A DNA stretch of 64,000 nt from Streptomyces candidus. GTDB taxonomy: Bacteria > Actinomycetota > Actinomycetes > Streptomycetales > Streptomycetaceae. Location of the stretch: assembly GCF_014207445.1 (NCBI RefSeq), contig NZ_JACHEM010000006.1, positions 1 to 64,000 on the forward strand, given 5' to 3'. Positions 43,462 to 53,172 of this stretch are shown in pieces; position 1 is the first letter of the stretch, and every line of letters starts with the position of its first letter. The position numbers and the translations under genes are program-made. The notes below the pieces were generated by a model. It searched no databases. It was given only the letters and a program-made list of their open reading frames with translations, and was not told where the DNA came from.

Positions 43462-45348
43462 ATGGACTTCGGCACGCAGGGCACGCACGCCCCGGCCGAC
43501 CTCGCCTGGCTGCGCGGCGTGGACGCCTACACGATGGGGGCGTACCCACAGGCCGAGGAGGAATTCCGGACGGCGGTACGGCTGGACCCCGGCATGGCGG
43601 ACGGCTGGCTCGGCCTGCACGCCCTGCGCATCGACACGACGACGGCTCTCCTGCGCATGCACCGTCACCGGGACCGGTTCGGCGAGCAGCGTGCCAGGCA
43701 CCGCAGGACGCTCAACTCCTGGTACTGGCTCGGCTGGTGGGTGCAGCCGGTGCTGGAGAGCCCCCGCGACCTGCTGCTCGCCCACGCCTCGCACTGGCTG
43801 GACGGGCGTCATGTCCCGGAGCTGGACCGGGCGTTGGCGGGACTGCCGCCGGTGGACACCGACAGCCACGTCAGGTTCCTCTACGCGTGCCGGGCGTATC
43901 TGGTCAAGGACTGGGAGCAGCTGGTCCGGCACACGGACCCCCTCGTCGACGACCCGCTCCTGGGCATCGAGTCCGGTCTCTTCGGCGGGATGGCACGGGT
44001 GAGGCTGGAGATGTTCGGGCAGGCCGAGCCGCTGCTCGCGGCCTCCCTGATGCGCTGCCGAAGTGAGCAGCCGCAGCGCAAGGAGCTGCGCTACTGGCTG
44101 GCGCGGGCGCACGAGGGCACGGGCCGCAGCGCCGCAGCACTCCCCCTGTACCGGTCGGTGCACCGGGTGGACCCGGCTTTCATGGACACCGCCGCGCGGC
44201 TGGCGGCGATCTCCGAGGGCGACGGTCTGGACGGCTACGACGAGACGGCGGCCGGACTCGCCGCGGTGTCGAGGGCGGGCGCCGGGAACAGTCAGGAGGC
44301 GGCCGAAGCCCAGGGCGACGCGGATCCGCCGGACGGCGGTGATCTGCGGCTGGGGGGAGACGGACAGCTCCCGTTCGGCGGGGCCGTACCGCCGGGGCCA
44401 CCCACCGGGGTACGGGAGAAGCCGGGACCGCCGCTGCCCGCCGGGCTGCCGCCCTTCCCGGCCGGGCCGTCCGATCCGGCGCTCCTGGAGCAGGCGCTCG
44501 GGGAACTGGACCGGATGGTCGGCATGGAACCGGTGAAGCGCCAGGTGCGCGCGCTGTCCGCGCAGTTGAACATGGCCCGGCTGCGGGCCGGCCAGGGACT
44601 GCCCGTCCAGCCGCCGAAACGTCACTTTGTCTTCTCGGGCCCCTCCGGGACGGGGAAGACCACGGTCGCCCGGATCCTGGGGCGGGTCTTCTACGCCCTG
44701 GGGCTGCTGGGCGGGGACCACCTGGTGGAGGCGCAACGGGCGGATCTGGTCGGTGAGTTCCTCGGCCAGACCGCCGTGAAGGCGAACGAGCTGATCGACT
44801 CGGCGATGGGCGGTGTCCTCTTCGTCGACGAGGCCTACAGTCTCGCCAACTCCGGCTACAGCAAGGGCGACGCGTACGGCGACGAGGCCCTTCAGGTCCT
44901 GCTGAAACGGGCCGAGGACAACCGGGACCACCTGGTGGTGATCCTCGCAGGGTACCCGGAGGGGATGGACCGGCTGCTGGCCGTCAACCCGGGGCTCTCG
45001 TCGAGGTTCACCACCCGGGTCGACTTCCCGAGCTACCGCCCGCTCGAACTGACGAGCATCGGCGAGGTACTGGCCGGGGACAACGGGGACGCCTGGGACG
45101 AGGAGGCGCTGGAGGAGCTGCGGAGCATCAGCGCGCACGTCGTCGAGCAGGGATGGATCGACGAGCTGGGCAACGGGCGGTTCCTGCGGACGCTGTACGA
45201 GAAGAGCTGCGCGTACCGCGATCTGCGGCTGTCGGGGTACGCGTCGACGCCGACGCGGGACGAGTTGGCGACGTTGCGGTTGCCGGATCTGATGCAGGCG
45301 TACGGGGAGGTGCTGTCGGGGCGGGGGCCGGTGGGGGGAGGGATGTAG
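43462..45348 (+). CDS. EccA/CbbX-like AAA ATPase with TPR domain
   Basis: A 628-aa cytoplasmic protein. The N-terminal half (about 10-270) is helical and TPR-like (GAYPQAEEEFRTAVRLDPGM). A Pro/Gly-rich linker (about 285-345) follows, then a CbxX/CfqX-type AAA domain with SGPSGTGKTTVAR (about 392-404), GVLFVDEAYSL (about 451), a pore/sensor region and SRFTTRVDF. Order and size match EccA of type VII secretion, but no other ESX gene is present here, so the true client is unknown. The ATG at 43462 has GGGGGA four bases upstream. Expression may be affected by the hairpin unit upstream. Confidence 0.85.
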   Translation: MDFGTQGTHAPADLAWLRGVDAYTMGAYPQAEEEFRTAVRLDPGMADGWLGLHALRIDTTTALLRMHRHRDRFGEQRARHRRTLNSWYWLGWWVQPVLESPRDLLLAHASHWLDGRHVPELDRALAGLPPVDTDSHVRFLYACRAYLVKDWEQLVRHTDPLVDDPLLGIESGLFGGMARVRLEMFGQAEPLLAASLMRCRSEQPQRKELRYWLARAHEGTGRSAAALPLYRSVHRVDPAFMDTAARLAAISEGDGLDGYDETAAGLAAVSRAGAGNSQEAAEAQGDADPPDGGDLRLGGDGQLPFGGAVPPGPPTGVREKPGPPLPAGLPPFPAGPSDPALLEQALGELDRMVGMEPVKRQVRALSAQLNMARLRAGQGLPVQPPKRHFVFSGPSGTGKTTVARILGRVFYALGLLGGDHLVEAQRADLVGEFLGQTAVKANELIDSAMGGVLFVDEAYSLANSGYSKGDAYGDEALQVLLKRAEDNRDHLVVILAGYPEGMDRLLAVNPGLSSRFTTRVDFPSYRPLELTSIGEVLAGDNGDAWDEEALEELRSISAHVVEQGWIDELGNGRFLRTLYEKSCAYRDLRLSGYASTPTRDELATLRLPDLMQAYGEVLSGRGPVGGGM

Positions 45349-45548
45349 GAGGCGGCGTCCGGTGGGGGCCGCGTTCGCTCGGGCGGCAGGGCCGCCCCTA
45401 CGTCAGCCCTTGGGGCGGCGGGACGTCCCCACGTCAACCTTCCTGGGCGGCGGGGCCCCCGGGGGCGGAACGGGCGGGCAAGGGGGCGGCCCCCGCCGGA
45501 CGTGCACCGCGCCCTTCCGCCCCGTCCCGCCCCGGTGGCCGACGGGGG

Positions 45549-46658
45549 TCAGCCGGTGAGGGCCTGGGGGTGGGTTTCGGGGCGGGGGCGGGTCGGGCGG
45601 GTTCGTACCGCGACGAGCGGGACGACCCGGTGCGCGGGGTCGCGCACCTCGCCCACCAGCATCTCCAGCACGTCCTCCAGCGCGACCAGCCCCAGCACCC
45701 GCCCCGATCCGTCCGCCACCTGCGCCAGGTGCGTTCCCGCCCGCCGCATCACCGACAGGGCGTCGTCGAGGGCCAGTTCGGCCCGCAGCGTCGTCATCGG
45801 GCGCCACACCTGATGCGGCACCGCCCCCTCGGCGTCGTCCAGGTCCAGCACGTCCTTGACGTGGATGTATCCCATGAAGGCCCCAGCGGGGCCGGGGGCG
45901 CAGACCGGGAAGCGCGAGAAGCCGGTGCGTACCGTCAGCTCCTCGATCCGGCGGGGGGTGACCGACGGGTCGACGGTCACCAGTGCCGACCTGCCGAGCA
46001 GGACGTCGGTGAGGGGACGGCTGCCCAGCCCCAGTGCGTCTTCGAGCCGTTCCTGCTCGCCGGGTTCCAGCAGACCCGCCTGGCCGGAGTCCCCGACCAG
46101 CCGGTTGAGCTGTTCGCTCGTGAAGACGGACGCGACCTCCTCACGGGACTCGACCCGGAAGAGTCCCAGCACGAGACGTGCGCACCAGCCCAGCGCCGCC
46201 GTGACGGGCCGGGACAGCCGTGCGAAGGCCACGAGGCCGGGGCCGAACCACAGGGCAGTCTTCTCCGGGGCGGCCATCGCCAGGTTCTTGGGCACCATCT
46301 CGCCGACGACGAGGTGCAGGAAGACCACGACGGCGAGGGCGATCGCATAGCCGAGGGGATGGATCAGGCCGTCGGGAACGCGCGCCGCCTGGAAGACGGG
46401 CTCCAGGAGGCGTGCGACGGTCGGTTCCGCGACCGCGCCCAGCGTCAACGAGCAGACAGTGATGCCGAGCTGGGCCGCCGCCATCATCTGCGGGAGGTGT
46501 TCGAGCCCGTGCACGACCTGCCCGGCGCGGGCCGAACCGGCTGCCGCGAGGGGCTCGATCTGGCTGCGCCGTACGGACACCAGGGCGAACTCGGCACCGA
46601 CGAAGAAGCCGTTGGCCAGAACCAGCAGGAGGGCGACGAGGAGTTGCAGGGCGCTCAT
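45549..46658 (-). CDS. CNNM/CorC family membrane protein (hemolysin-like)
   Basis: A 369-aa integral membrane protein. The DUF21/CNNM domain (three to four helices, LLVLANGFFVGAEFALVSVRRS at the start and HLVVGEMVPKNLA) is followed by a CBS pair (VDPSVTPRRIEELTVRTGFSRFPV; LGLVALEDVLEMLVGEV). It has no clear C-terminal CorC-HlyC domain. The family is linked to magnesium/cobalt homeostasis. The start ATG overlaps the stop codon of the upstream paralogue (ATGA), so the two are translationally coupled and may heterodimerise. Confidence 0.9.
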   Translation of the reverse strand: MSALQLLVALLLVLANGFFVGAEFALVSVRRSQIEPLAAAGSARAGQVVHGLEHLPQMMAAAQLGITVCSLTLGAVAEPTVARLLEPVFQAARVPDGLIHPLGYAIALAVVVFLHLVVGEMVPKNLAMAAPEKTALWFGPGLVAFARLSRPVTAALGWCARLVLGLFRVESREEVASVFTSEQLNRLVGDSGQAGLLEPGEQERLEDALGLGSRPLTDVLLGRSALVTVDPSVTPRRIEELTVRTGFSRFPVCAPGPAGAFMGYIHVKDVLDLDDAEGAVPHQVWRPMTTLRAELALDDALSVMRRAGTHLAQVADGSGRVLGLVALEDVLEMLVGEVRDPAHRVVPLVAVRTRPTRPRPETHPQALTG

Positions 46659-48052
46659 CGGGCCGCCTCCACGAGCTGCTGGGTGCGGTGCACGTCCCTT
46701 GTGCGCCGGGCGTCCTCGACGGGCCGGCCGACGGTTCCCGCACCGGCTACGTGCACCAGCCGCACGCGCTCCGCGCGGTAGTGGTCGACCTGCCGTACGG
46801 TCAGCTTCCAGCCGGGCAGTTCGGCTCGGTCACCGGGGGCGGGGATGCGGCCCAGCAGATCGGCCACCAGGCCCGCCACCGTCTCGTACGGGCCGTCCGG
46901 GACGTCGAGTCCTATCCGGTGCAGGGTGAGTACCCGGCAGCTGCCGTCGGCCTCCCAGGCGGGGCTGCCGTCCTCGGGGGCGAGCGGGAGCAGTTCGGGC
47001 CGGTCGGCGCCGACGGCGTCGTGCTCGTCGCGGACCTCGCCGACGAGCTCCTCGACGATGTCCTCCAGAGTGACGACGCCCGCGGTGCCCCCGTACTCGT
47101 CGACCACGACGGCCATCGGCTGTTCGCCGCGCAGCCGCTCCAGCAGCGGCTGTACCGGCAGCGTCCCGGGCACCAGGAGCGGCGGAACGGCGATCCGGCC
47201 CACGGGCACCCGGATGCGTTCGTGCGCGGGCACCGCCAGCGCGGCCTTGAGGTGCACCACGCCGACGATCTCGTCGATGCGCTCCCGGTGGACGGGGAAG
47301 CGCGAGAACCCGGTCGCCCGGGTCAGGTTGATCACGTCGGCGGCGGTCGCCGACGACTGGAGGGAGATGACCTTCACGCGCGGCGTCATCACGTGCTGGG
47401 CCGTGAGGTGGCCCAGCGACAGCGTCCGTACGAACAGGTCGGCGGTGTCCTGTTCCAGTGTCCCCGCCCGCGCCGAGTGCCGGGCCAGTGAGACGAGTTC
47501 GACGGGGGTGCGGGCGGAGGCGAGTTCGTCCGTCGGTTCCACGCCCAGGGCCCGCACGAGACGGTTGGCCACCCGGTTGAGAAAGATGATCACCGGGCGC
47601 AGGGCGGTCGCGAAGAGGTGCTGCGGGCCCGCCACGAAGCGGGCGACCTGGAGCGGCCTGGACACCGCCCAGTTCTTGGGCACCAGTTCGCCGATCACCA
47701 TCTGCACGGCGGAGGCGAGCAGCATGCCGGTGACGACGCCGACGCCCGGGACGGCGCCCGCCGGTATGCCCGTCGCGGTCAGCGGCCCGTGCAGGAGCTG
47801 TGCGAGCGCGGGCTGGGCGAGCATGCCGACGACGAGCGAGGTGACAGTGATGCCGAGCTGGGTGCCGGAGAGCTGGAAGGACAGCTCGCGCAGGGACTGC
47901 ACGACCCGGCCGGCGCGCTTGTCGCCGGTGGCGGCGGCTCGTTCGGCGTCGGGGCGCTCCACGGTGACGAGGCCGAACTCGGCCGCCACGAAGAAGCCGT
48001 TGGCGAGGATGAGGAGGAACGCTGCGGCGAGCAGCAGAAGCGGAACGGTCAT
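46655..48052 (-). CDS. CNNM/CorC family membrane protein with transporter-associated domain
   Basis: A 465-aa paralogue of the downstream gene: LLILANGFFVAAEFGLVTVERP, IGELVPKNWAVSRPLQVAR, a CBS pair (HVMTPRVKVISL; VVVDEYGGTAGVVTLEDIVEE) and a C-terminal CorC-HlyC domain (GSCRVLTLHRIGLDVPDGPYETVAGLV in outline). It is predicted to export Mg2+ or Co2+ or regulate their transport. The ATG at 48052 gives the usual hydrophobic start; GAGGCGG lies upstream. The longer frame upstream is Arg-rich and unlikely to be coding. Confidence 0.9.
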   Translation of the reverse strand: MTVPLLLLAAAFLLILANGFFVAAEFGLVTVERPDAERAAATGDKRAGRVVQSLRELSFQLSGTQLGITVTSLVVGMLAQPALAQLLHGPLTATGIPAGAVPGVGVVTGMLLASAVQMVIGELVPKNWAVSRPLQVARFVAGPQHLFATALRPVIIFLNRVANRLVRALGVEPTDELASARTPVELVSLARHSARAGTLEQDTADLFVRTLSLGHLTAQHVMTPRVKVISLQSSATAADVINLTRATGFSRFPVHRERIDEIVGVVHLKAALAVPAHERIRVPVGRIAVPPLLVPGTLPVQPLLERLRGEQPMAVVVDEYGGTAGVVTLEDIVEELVGEVRDEHDAVGADRPELLPLAPEDGSPAWEADGSCRVLTLHRIGLDVPDGPYETVAGLVADLLGRIPAPGDRAELPGWKLTVRQVDHYRAERVRLVHVAGAGTVGRPVEDARRTRDVHRTQQLVEAAR

Positions 48053-48266
48053 GCCGCCGCCTCGTGGAGGAAGAGGGCGGCGCGGGTACTGCCGGACGAT
48101 CCGTCCATTGCTGGAGGGAGTCACTCCTTGGGTCGAAGGTGCGACCCCGCGGGCCACGAGGGCTGTACGTGCGGGGCGGAGGGCACGGGCCCTCCGCCCC
48201 ACAGAGTAGACAGGACGGCCCGTCGGCGGGCCGGGGCCCGGCCCCCCGGCGCGGGCGGGGCAGGCG

Positions 48267-48725
48267 TCAGTCGGCGTGCGTGCCGTGGGCCTCGACGAGG
48301 GCGCGCAGGGCGCGGGCGTCGCGGATGGCCTTCTCCTTGGCGATGCCGGGCTGGATGCCGAGGGCGGGCAGGCTGGTGCCGTCGCTGAGGTCCAGGAAGA
48401 CCCAGGCGTCGCCGGGTCGCAGGTTCACCTGGAGGATCTCCGCCCAGGCGAGCCGGCGCCTGGTGGTGAGGTTCACCACCGTGACACCGGACTCCTCGGC
48501 GACCACCTTGGGCCGGCTGAGCAGCAGCAGCACACCGAACATGAGCGCGCCGGTGAAGACGAAGCTGGCGCGCTCCCCCGGGCTGAGCGTCTCCAGCAGG
48601 AGGCCGACCGCCGAGATCACGGCGAACATCAGCACCCCTATGGTCAGCAGGACCGCACGGGTGCGGTTGGGCCTGAAGGTGACCGGCAGGGCGGGGAGTT
48701 CGGGCTGCGACACGGCGGACTGCAT
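48267..48725 (-). CDS. membrane protein with PH-like domain
   Basis: A 152-aa protein. Two hydrophobic helices (about 25-45 and 53-69) are followed by a PH-like domain (VVAEESGVTVVNLTTRRRLAWAEI, LRPGDAWVFLDLSDG). Function unknown; such proteins sit at the membrane. It is the last gene of the rib-his run, 51 bp after hisG. The ATG at 48725 is directly preceded by AGAAGG with no spacing, so the GTG at 48713 (12 bases from the GAAGG) may be the real start, giving 148 aa. Confidence 0.8.
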   Translation of the reverse strand: MQSAVSQPELPALPVTFRPNRTRAVLLTIGVLMFAVISAVGLLLETLSPGERASFVFTGALMFGVLLLLSRPKVVAEESGVTVVNLTTRRRLAWAEILQVNLRPGDAWVFLDLSDGTSLPALGIQPGIAKEKAIRDARALRALVEAHGTHAD

Positions 48726-48776
48726 CCTTCTGCGTACGTACGGGGAACTGAACGGACCGGACGGGTCCGGACGGAG

Positions 48777-49625
48777 TCAGAGACGGCAGGCGTGGATGGC
48801 CGTGGTGAGGATGGCCCGGGCGCCCAGCGCGTACAGGTCGTCCATGATCCGCTGGGCCTCCTTGGCGGCGACCATGGAGCGGACCGCGACCCAGCCCTCG
48901 TGGTGCAGCGGGGAGATCGTCGGGGACTCCAGGCCGGGGGTCAGCGCGACGGCCTTCTCCAGGTGCTCGACCCGGCAGTCGTAGTCCATCATCACGTACG
49001 AGCGGGCCACCAGGACGCCCTGCAGGCGGCGCAGGAACTGCTGCACCTTGGGGTCGTCCGCGGGGGCGCCGGTGCGGCGGATGACGACGGCCTCGGACTT
49101 CATGATGGGTTCGCCGATGACTTCCAGGCCCGCGTTGCGCAGCGAGGTCCCGGTCTCGACGACGTCCGCGATGATCTGGGCGACGCCCAGCTCGATGGCG
49201 GTCTCCACCGCGCCGTCGAGGTGGACGACGGAGGCGTCGATGCCCTCGTCGGCGAGGTGCTTGGCGACGATGCCCTCGTACGAGGTGGCCACCGTCATCC
49301 CGCCGAAGTCCTGGACGCCGGTCGCGGTGCCCGGGCGCGTCGCGTAGCGGAAGGTGGAGCGGGCGAAGCCGAGCTGGAGGATCTCCTCGGCGCTGGCCCC
49401 GGAGTCGAGCAGCAGGTCGCGCCCGGTGATGCCGATGTCGAGCTTGCCGGAGCTGACGTAGATGGCGATGTCGCGGGGGCGGAGGTAGAAGAACTCGACC
49501 TCGTTCTCCGGGTCGACCAGGACGAGTTCCTTGGACTCCTTGCGCTGCTGGTAGCCGGCCTCATGGAGCATCGCCGACGCAGGTCCGGAGAGGGAGCCCT
49601 TGTTCGGGATGGCGATGCGCAGCAT
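48777..49625 (-). CDS. hisG: ATP phosphoribosyltransferase (long form)
   Basis: The 282-aa first enzyme of histidine synthesis, joining ATP and PRPP to phosphoribosyl-ATP. It shows LRIAIPNKGSLS, DIGITGRDLL, FARSTFRYATRPG and the PRPP loop ADVVETGTSLRNAGL. The C-terminal ACT-like regulatory domain (MMDYDCRVEHLEKAVAL ... WVAVRSMVAAKE) makes it the HisZ-independent, histidine-feedback-inhibited form. The ATG is at 49625. It follows hisE with 56 bp between, at the end of the riboflavin run. Confidence 0.96.
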   Translation of the reverse strand: MLRIAIPNKGSLSGPASAMLHEAGYQQRKESKELVLVDPENEVEFFYLRPRDIAIYVSSGKLDIGITGRDLLLDSGASAEEILQLGFARSTFRYATRPGTATGVQDFGGMTVATSYEGIVAKHLADEGIDASVVHLDGAVETAIELGVAQIIADVVETGTSLRNAGLEVIGEPIMKSEAVVIRRTGAPADDPKVQQFLRRLQGVLVARSYVMMDYDCRVEHLEKAVALTPGLESPTISPLHHEGWVAVRSMVAAKEAQRIMDDLYALGARAILTTAIHACRL

Positions 49626-49681
49626 GAGGTCAGCTTCCTTTGGTGCGAAGGGAACAGCGGAGGGTGGGGTGGGGCGTGGGC

Positions 49682-49954
49682 TCAGAGGTGTGCGTAGACG
49701 TCGTCGAGCGAGATCCCGCGCGCGACCATCATCACCTGGACGTGGTACAGCAGCTGCGAGATCTCCTCGGCGGCGGCTTCCTTGCCCTCGTACTCGGCGG
49801 CCATCCAGACTTCGGCGGCCTCCTCGACGACCTTCTTGCCGATGGCATGGACGCCCTTTTCCACCAGCTCGGCGGTGCGGGAGGTGGTGGGGTCGCCGTT
49901 GGCGGCCTTGAGCTGGAGCTCGGTGAAGAGCTCTTCGAAAGTCTTGTTGGCCAT
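49682..49954 (-). CDS. hisE: phosphoribosyl-ATP pyrophosphatase
   Basis: A 90-aa all-helical enzyme that hydrolyses PR-ATP to PR-AMP, the second step of histidine synthesis. [39 protein letters not shown] with the metal-binding Glu cluster, and [16 protein letters not shown] are typical. It is not fused to HisI. The ATG at 49954 has AAGGA six bases upstream. It lies 35 bp after ribH and before hisG. Confidence 0.95.
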   Translation of the reverse strand: MANKTFEELFTELQLKAANGDPTTSRTAELVEKGVHAIGKKVVEEAAEVWMAAEYEGKEAAAEEISQLLYHVQVMMVARGISLDDVYAHL

Positions 49955-49989
49955 GATGGTCCTTAGAGTACGGGGTGCCGCTCCGGCAC

Positions 49990-50475
49990 TCAGCGCCAGG
50001 GTTCGGCGACCGTGCGCAGCGTCGTGGCGGTGGCGACGGCGGCGGTGACGGCCTCGTGCCCCTTGTCCTCGGTGGAGCCGTCCAGCCCGGCCCGGTCCAG
50101 GGCCTGCTCCTCGGTGTCGCAGGTCAGTACGCCGAAGCCGATGGGGACGCCGGTGTCGACGGAGACCTGGGTGAGGCCGTGGGTGACGCCCTGGCACACG
50201 TACTCGAAGTGGGGGGTGCCGCCGCGGATGACGACCCCGAGGGCGACGATCGCGTCGTAGCCGCGGCCCGCGAGGACCTTGGCGACGACGGGCAGCTCGT
50301 AGCTGCCGGGGACCCTGAGCAGCGTCGGCTCGTCGATGCCGAGCTCGTGCAGGGCGCGCAGGGCGCCGTCGACGAGGCCGTCCATGATCTTCTCGTGCCA
50401 CTGGGCCGCGATGACCGCCACCCGCAGGTCGTTGCAGTTCTTCACGCTCAGTTCGGGTGCACCCTTGCCGCTCAC
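49990..50475 (-). CDS. ribH: 6,7-dimethyl-8-ribityllumazine synthase
   Basis: A 161-aa lumazine synthase: condenses the ribityl-pyrimidine with dihydroxybutanone phosphate. [56 protein letters not shown] (the proton-donor His) and [18 protein letters not shown] are in order. It forms icosahedral or pentameric shells. The GTG at 50475 has AGGAGAG six bases upstream. It lies 51 bp downstream of ribBA. Confidence 0.96.
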   Translation of the reverse strand: MSGKGAPELSVKNCNDLRVAVIAAQWHEKIMDGLVDGALRALHELGIDEPTLLRVPGSYELPVVAKVLAGRGYDAIVALGVVIRGGTPHFEYVCQGVTHGLTQVSVDTGVPIGFGVLTCDTEEQALDRAGLDGSTEDKGHEAVTAAVATATTLRTVAEPWR

Positions 50476-50526
50476 GCGCTCTCTCCTCTGTGTGGTGGTG
50501 TACGTCTGTGTGGTGGTCCGGAGGTG

Positions 50527-51903
50527 TTACTGGTTGCCGCAGGTGGGGGCGGCGGCGCCGTCCAGCCAGGGCAGGTCGTGGCCCATCCGGTCCCGCTTGG
50601 TGCGCAGGTACCGGAGGTTGTGCTCGCCGGCCTGTACGGGCATGGCCTCGCGTCCGCCGACGACGAGTCCGTGCCGGACGAGCGCGGTGATCTTGTCCGG
50701 GTTGTTCGTCATCAGACGCAGACTGCGCACGCCGAGGTCGGCGAGGATCCGCGCACCGGCCGCGTAGTCCCGGGCGTCGGCGGGCAGGCCCAGTTCGAGG
50801 TTGGCGTCGAGGGTGTCGACGCCGCGCTCCTGGAGTTCGTAGGCCCTGAGCTTGGACAGCAGGCCGATGCCGCGCCCCTCGTGTCCGCGCAGGTAGACGA
50901 CGACGCCGCGGCCCTCCTCGGTGACGCGGCGCATGGAGGCGTCCAGCTGGGGGCCGCAGTCGCAGCGCTGGGAGTGGAAGATGTCGCCGGTGAGGCACTC
51001 GGAGTGGACGCGGACCAGGACGTCCTCGCCGTCGCCGAGGTCGCCGTGGACGAGCGCGACGTGCTCGACGCCGTCGGCGAGCGCGCGGTAGCCGTACGCG
51101 GTGAACTCGCCGAACGTGGTGGGCAGGTGCACTTCGGCCTCGCGGCGGACGACGGGTGCGTCCGTCTCCTCGGCGACCGTCGGGGCCGGAGCGAACTCGG
51201 TGGCGCGGCGGTGGGCGGCCAGGTCCTCGATGGAGATGATCGTCAGGCCGTGCTTGCGGGCGAACGGGACCAGTTCGGGCAGCCGCAGCATGACGCCGTC
51301 CTCGTCCGCGATCTCCACGATGGCCCCGGCCGGCCGCAGTCCCGCGAGGCGTGCCAGGTCGACGGCGGCCTCGGTGTGGCCGTTGCGGACCAGGACGCCG
51401 CCGGGACGGGCGCGCAGCGGGAAGATGTGGCCGGGCCGGACGAAGTCGACCGGGGTGCTGTCGCCGGAGGCCAGCAGCCGCAGCGTGGTGGCGCGGTCGG
51501 AGGCGGAGATTCCGGTGGTGACGCCGTGTGCGCCGGAGGCGTCGACGGAGACGGTGAAGGCGGTGCGCATCAACTCGGTGTTGTGCTCGACCATCTGCGG
51601 CAGGGCGAGCCGGTCCAGCTCCGGGCCCTCCATGGGGGCGCAGATCAGGCCGCGGCACTCGCTCATCATGAACGCGACGATCTCGGGTGTGATCTTCTCG
51701 GCGGCGACGATCAGATCGCCCTCGTTCTCGCGGTCCTCGTCGTCGACGACGACGATCGGGCGGCCGGCCGCGATGTCGCGGATCGCCTGCTCGACCGGGT
51801 CGAGGCGCAGGTCTTCGTGGCTGTCGTGGCTCACGAGTGCCTCCCGGCTGTCGTAGGGGGCGGGGGTCGGGACGGTGTCGACGGGGGTCAGAGCGGTGGT
51901 CAT
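50527..51903 (-). CDS. ribBA: bifunctional DHBP synthase / GTP cyclohydrolase II
   Basis: A 458-aa fusion supplying both riboflavin precursors. The N-terminal half is 3,4-dihydroxy-2-butanone 4-phosphate synthase ([23 protein letters not shown]-like [14 protein letters not shown]). The C-terminal half is GTP cyclohydrolase II with zinc Cys in [15 protein letters not shown] and [12 protein letters not shown]. Both active centres look intact. The ATG at 51903 has AAGGAG seven bases upstream and overlaps the ribM stop codon by 4 bp. An N-terminal stretch of about 30 residues before the catalytic part is extra. Confidence 0.95.
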   Translation of the reverse strand: MTTALTPVDTVPTPAPYDSREALVSHDSHEDLRLDPVEQAIRDIAAGRPIVVVDDEDRENEGDLIVAAEKITPEIVAFMMSECRGLICAPMEGPELDRLALPQMVEHNTELMRTAFTVSVDASGAHGVTTGISASDRATTLRLLASGDSTPVDFVRPGHIFPLRARPGGVLVRNGHTEAAVDLARLAGLRPAGAIVEIADEDGVMLRLPELVPFARKHGLTIISIEDLAAHRRATEFAPAPTVAEETDAPVVRREAEVHLPTTFGEFTAYGYRALADGVEHVALVHGDLGDGEDVLVRVHSECLTGDIFHSQRCDCGPQLDASMRRVTEEGRGVVVYLRGHEGRGIGLLSKLRAYELQERGVDTLDANLELGLPADARDYAAGARILADLGVRSLRLMTNNPDKITALVRHGLVVGGREAMPVQAGEHNLRYLRTKRDRMGHDLPWLDGAAAPTCGNQ

Positions 51904-52556
51904 GCCGAGGCTCCTTCGAGTGCGGGCGGGGCGACGGCGGCGCGGGAGCGCAGCCACCAGTCCCGCATCCCCCACAGGACGAGGACGAGGTAGATGACGT
52001 ACACGAATCCGGAGAAGGCGAGTCCGCTGCTGAAGGCGAGCGGGACACCGACGAGGTCGACCAGCAGCCAGGCGAACCAGAACTCGACCAGACCGCGTGC
52101 CTGGGCCACCATCGCGGCGAGCGTGCCGACGAAGATGTACGCGTCGGCCCACGGGCTCCAGGACAGGTTCGGGTAGAGGGTGAAGAGGCCGCCGACGGCG
52201 AGGGTGCCGAGCACCGCGCCGCCGATCAGCAGGCCGCGTTCGCGCCAGGTGGCGAAGCGGACGGCGATCGTCCCGTCCTGGGCCTGCTGCTTGCCGCGCT
52301 GCCACTGCCGCCAGCCCCACAGGGCGACGCCGATGACCAGCAGCTGCTTCCCGACCCCGCCGCTGAGCTGCACGGACGCGTAGGCGGCGACCAGGATGAC
52401 ACCGGAGGCGAGCTGGGCGGGCCAGGTCCATATGGAGCGCCGCCAGCCGAGGGCGAGGGCCAGCAGACCGACGGTGTTGCCGATCATGTCGGACCACAGG
52501 ATGTGCTGCCCGAAGGCCGTGAAGGCTTCGGCGTTGAGCCAGGCGAAGGCGCTCAC
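51900..52556 (-). CDS. ribM: PnuC-like riboflavin transporter RibM
   Basis: A 218-aa membrane protein of the PnuC family with about seven helices (for example [39 protein letters not shown]). In a riboswitch-controlled riboflavin operon, members of this family (RibM of S. davawensis, PnuX of Corynebacterium) import riboflavin by facilitated diffusion, so RibM is more likely than a nicotinamide riboside carrier. The GTG at 52556 overlaps the ribE stop codon (GTGA) and the ribBA start overlaps its own stop, so ribE-ribM-ribBA are translationally coupled. Confidence 0.9.
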   Translation of the reverse strand: MSAFAWLNAEAFTAFGQHILWSDMIGNTVGLLALALGWRRSIWTWPAQLASGVILVAAYASVQLSGGVGKQLLVIGVALWGWRQWQRGKQQAQDGTIAVRFATWRERGLLIGGAVLGTLAVGGLFTLYPNLSWSPWADAYIFVGTLAAMVAQARGLVEFWFAWLLVDLVGVPLAFSSGLAFSGFVYVIYLVLVLWGMRDWWLRSRAAVAPPALEGASA

Positions 52557-53170
52557 TTCACGGTCTCCTCGGGGGTGGCGGCGCGGGTGCCGAGCAGGCG
52601 CTCGACGTACTTGGCGAGGACGTCGACTTCGAGGTTGACCGGGTCTCCGGCCTGCTTGATGCCGAGCGTGGTCAGCGCGAGGGTGGTGGGGATGAGGCTG
52701 ATGGTGAAGTGGTCGTCGCCCGCGTCGACGACGGTGAGGCTCACGCCGTCGACCGTGATCGAGCCCTTCTCTACGACGTACCGGGACAGCCCCTCGGGGA
52801 GGGCGACCTTGACGATCTCCCAGTGCTCGGAGGGCTTGCGGTCGACGATGGTGCCGGTGCCGTCGACGTGGCCCTGGACGAGGTGGCCGCCGAGGCGTCC
52901 GCCGAGCGCCATGGGGCGCTCCAGGTTGACGCGCGAGCCGACGACGAGGGCGCCGAGGCTGGAGCGGTTGAGGGTCTCGGCCATCACGTCGGCGGTGAAC
53001 TCGCCGTCCGCGGTGTCGACGACGGTCAGGCAGACGCCGTTGACGGCGATCGAGTCGCCGTGCTTGGCGTCCTCGGTGACGAGGGGGCCGCGCAGACGGA
53101 AGCGGGAGGAGTCGCCGAGGTTCTCGACGGCGGTGACCTCACCCAGTTCTTCGACGATTCCGGTGAACAC
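52553..53170 (-). CDS. ribE: riboflavin synthase alpha subunit
   Basis: A 205-aa enzyme that dismutates two lumazines to riboflavin. It consists of two homologous barrels: [11 protein letters not shown] ... NGVCLTVVD ... [10 protein letters not shown] and GHVDGTG ... [10 protein letters not shown] ... [10 protein letters not shown]. The GTG at 53170 has AAGGAG eight bases upstream. It begins two bases after the ribD stop and overlaps the next gene by 4 bp. Confidence 0.95.
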   Translation of the reverse strand: MFTGIVEELGEVTAVENLGDSSRFRLRGPLVTEDAKHGDSIAVNGVCLTVVDTADGEFTADVMAETLNRSSLGALVVGSRVNLERPMALGGRLGGHLVQGHVDGTGTIVDRKPSEHWEIVKVALPEGLSRYVVEKGSITVDGVSLTVVDAGDDHFTISLIPTTLALTTLGIKQAGDPVNLEVDVLAKYVERLLGTRAATPEETVK

Positions 53171-53172
53171 GC

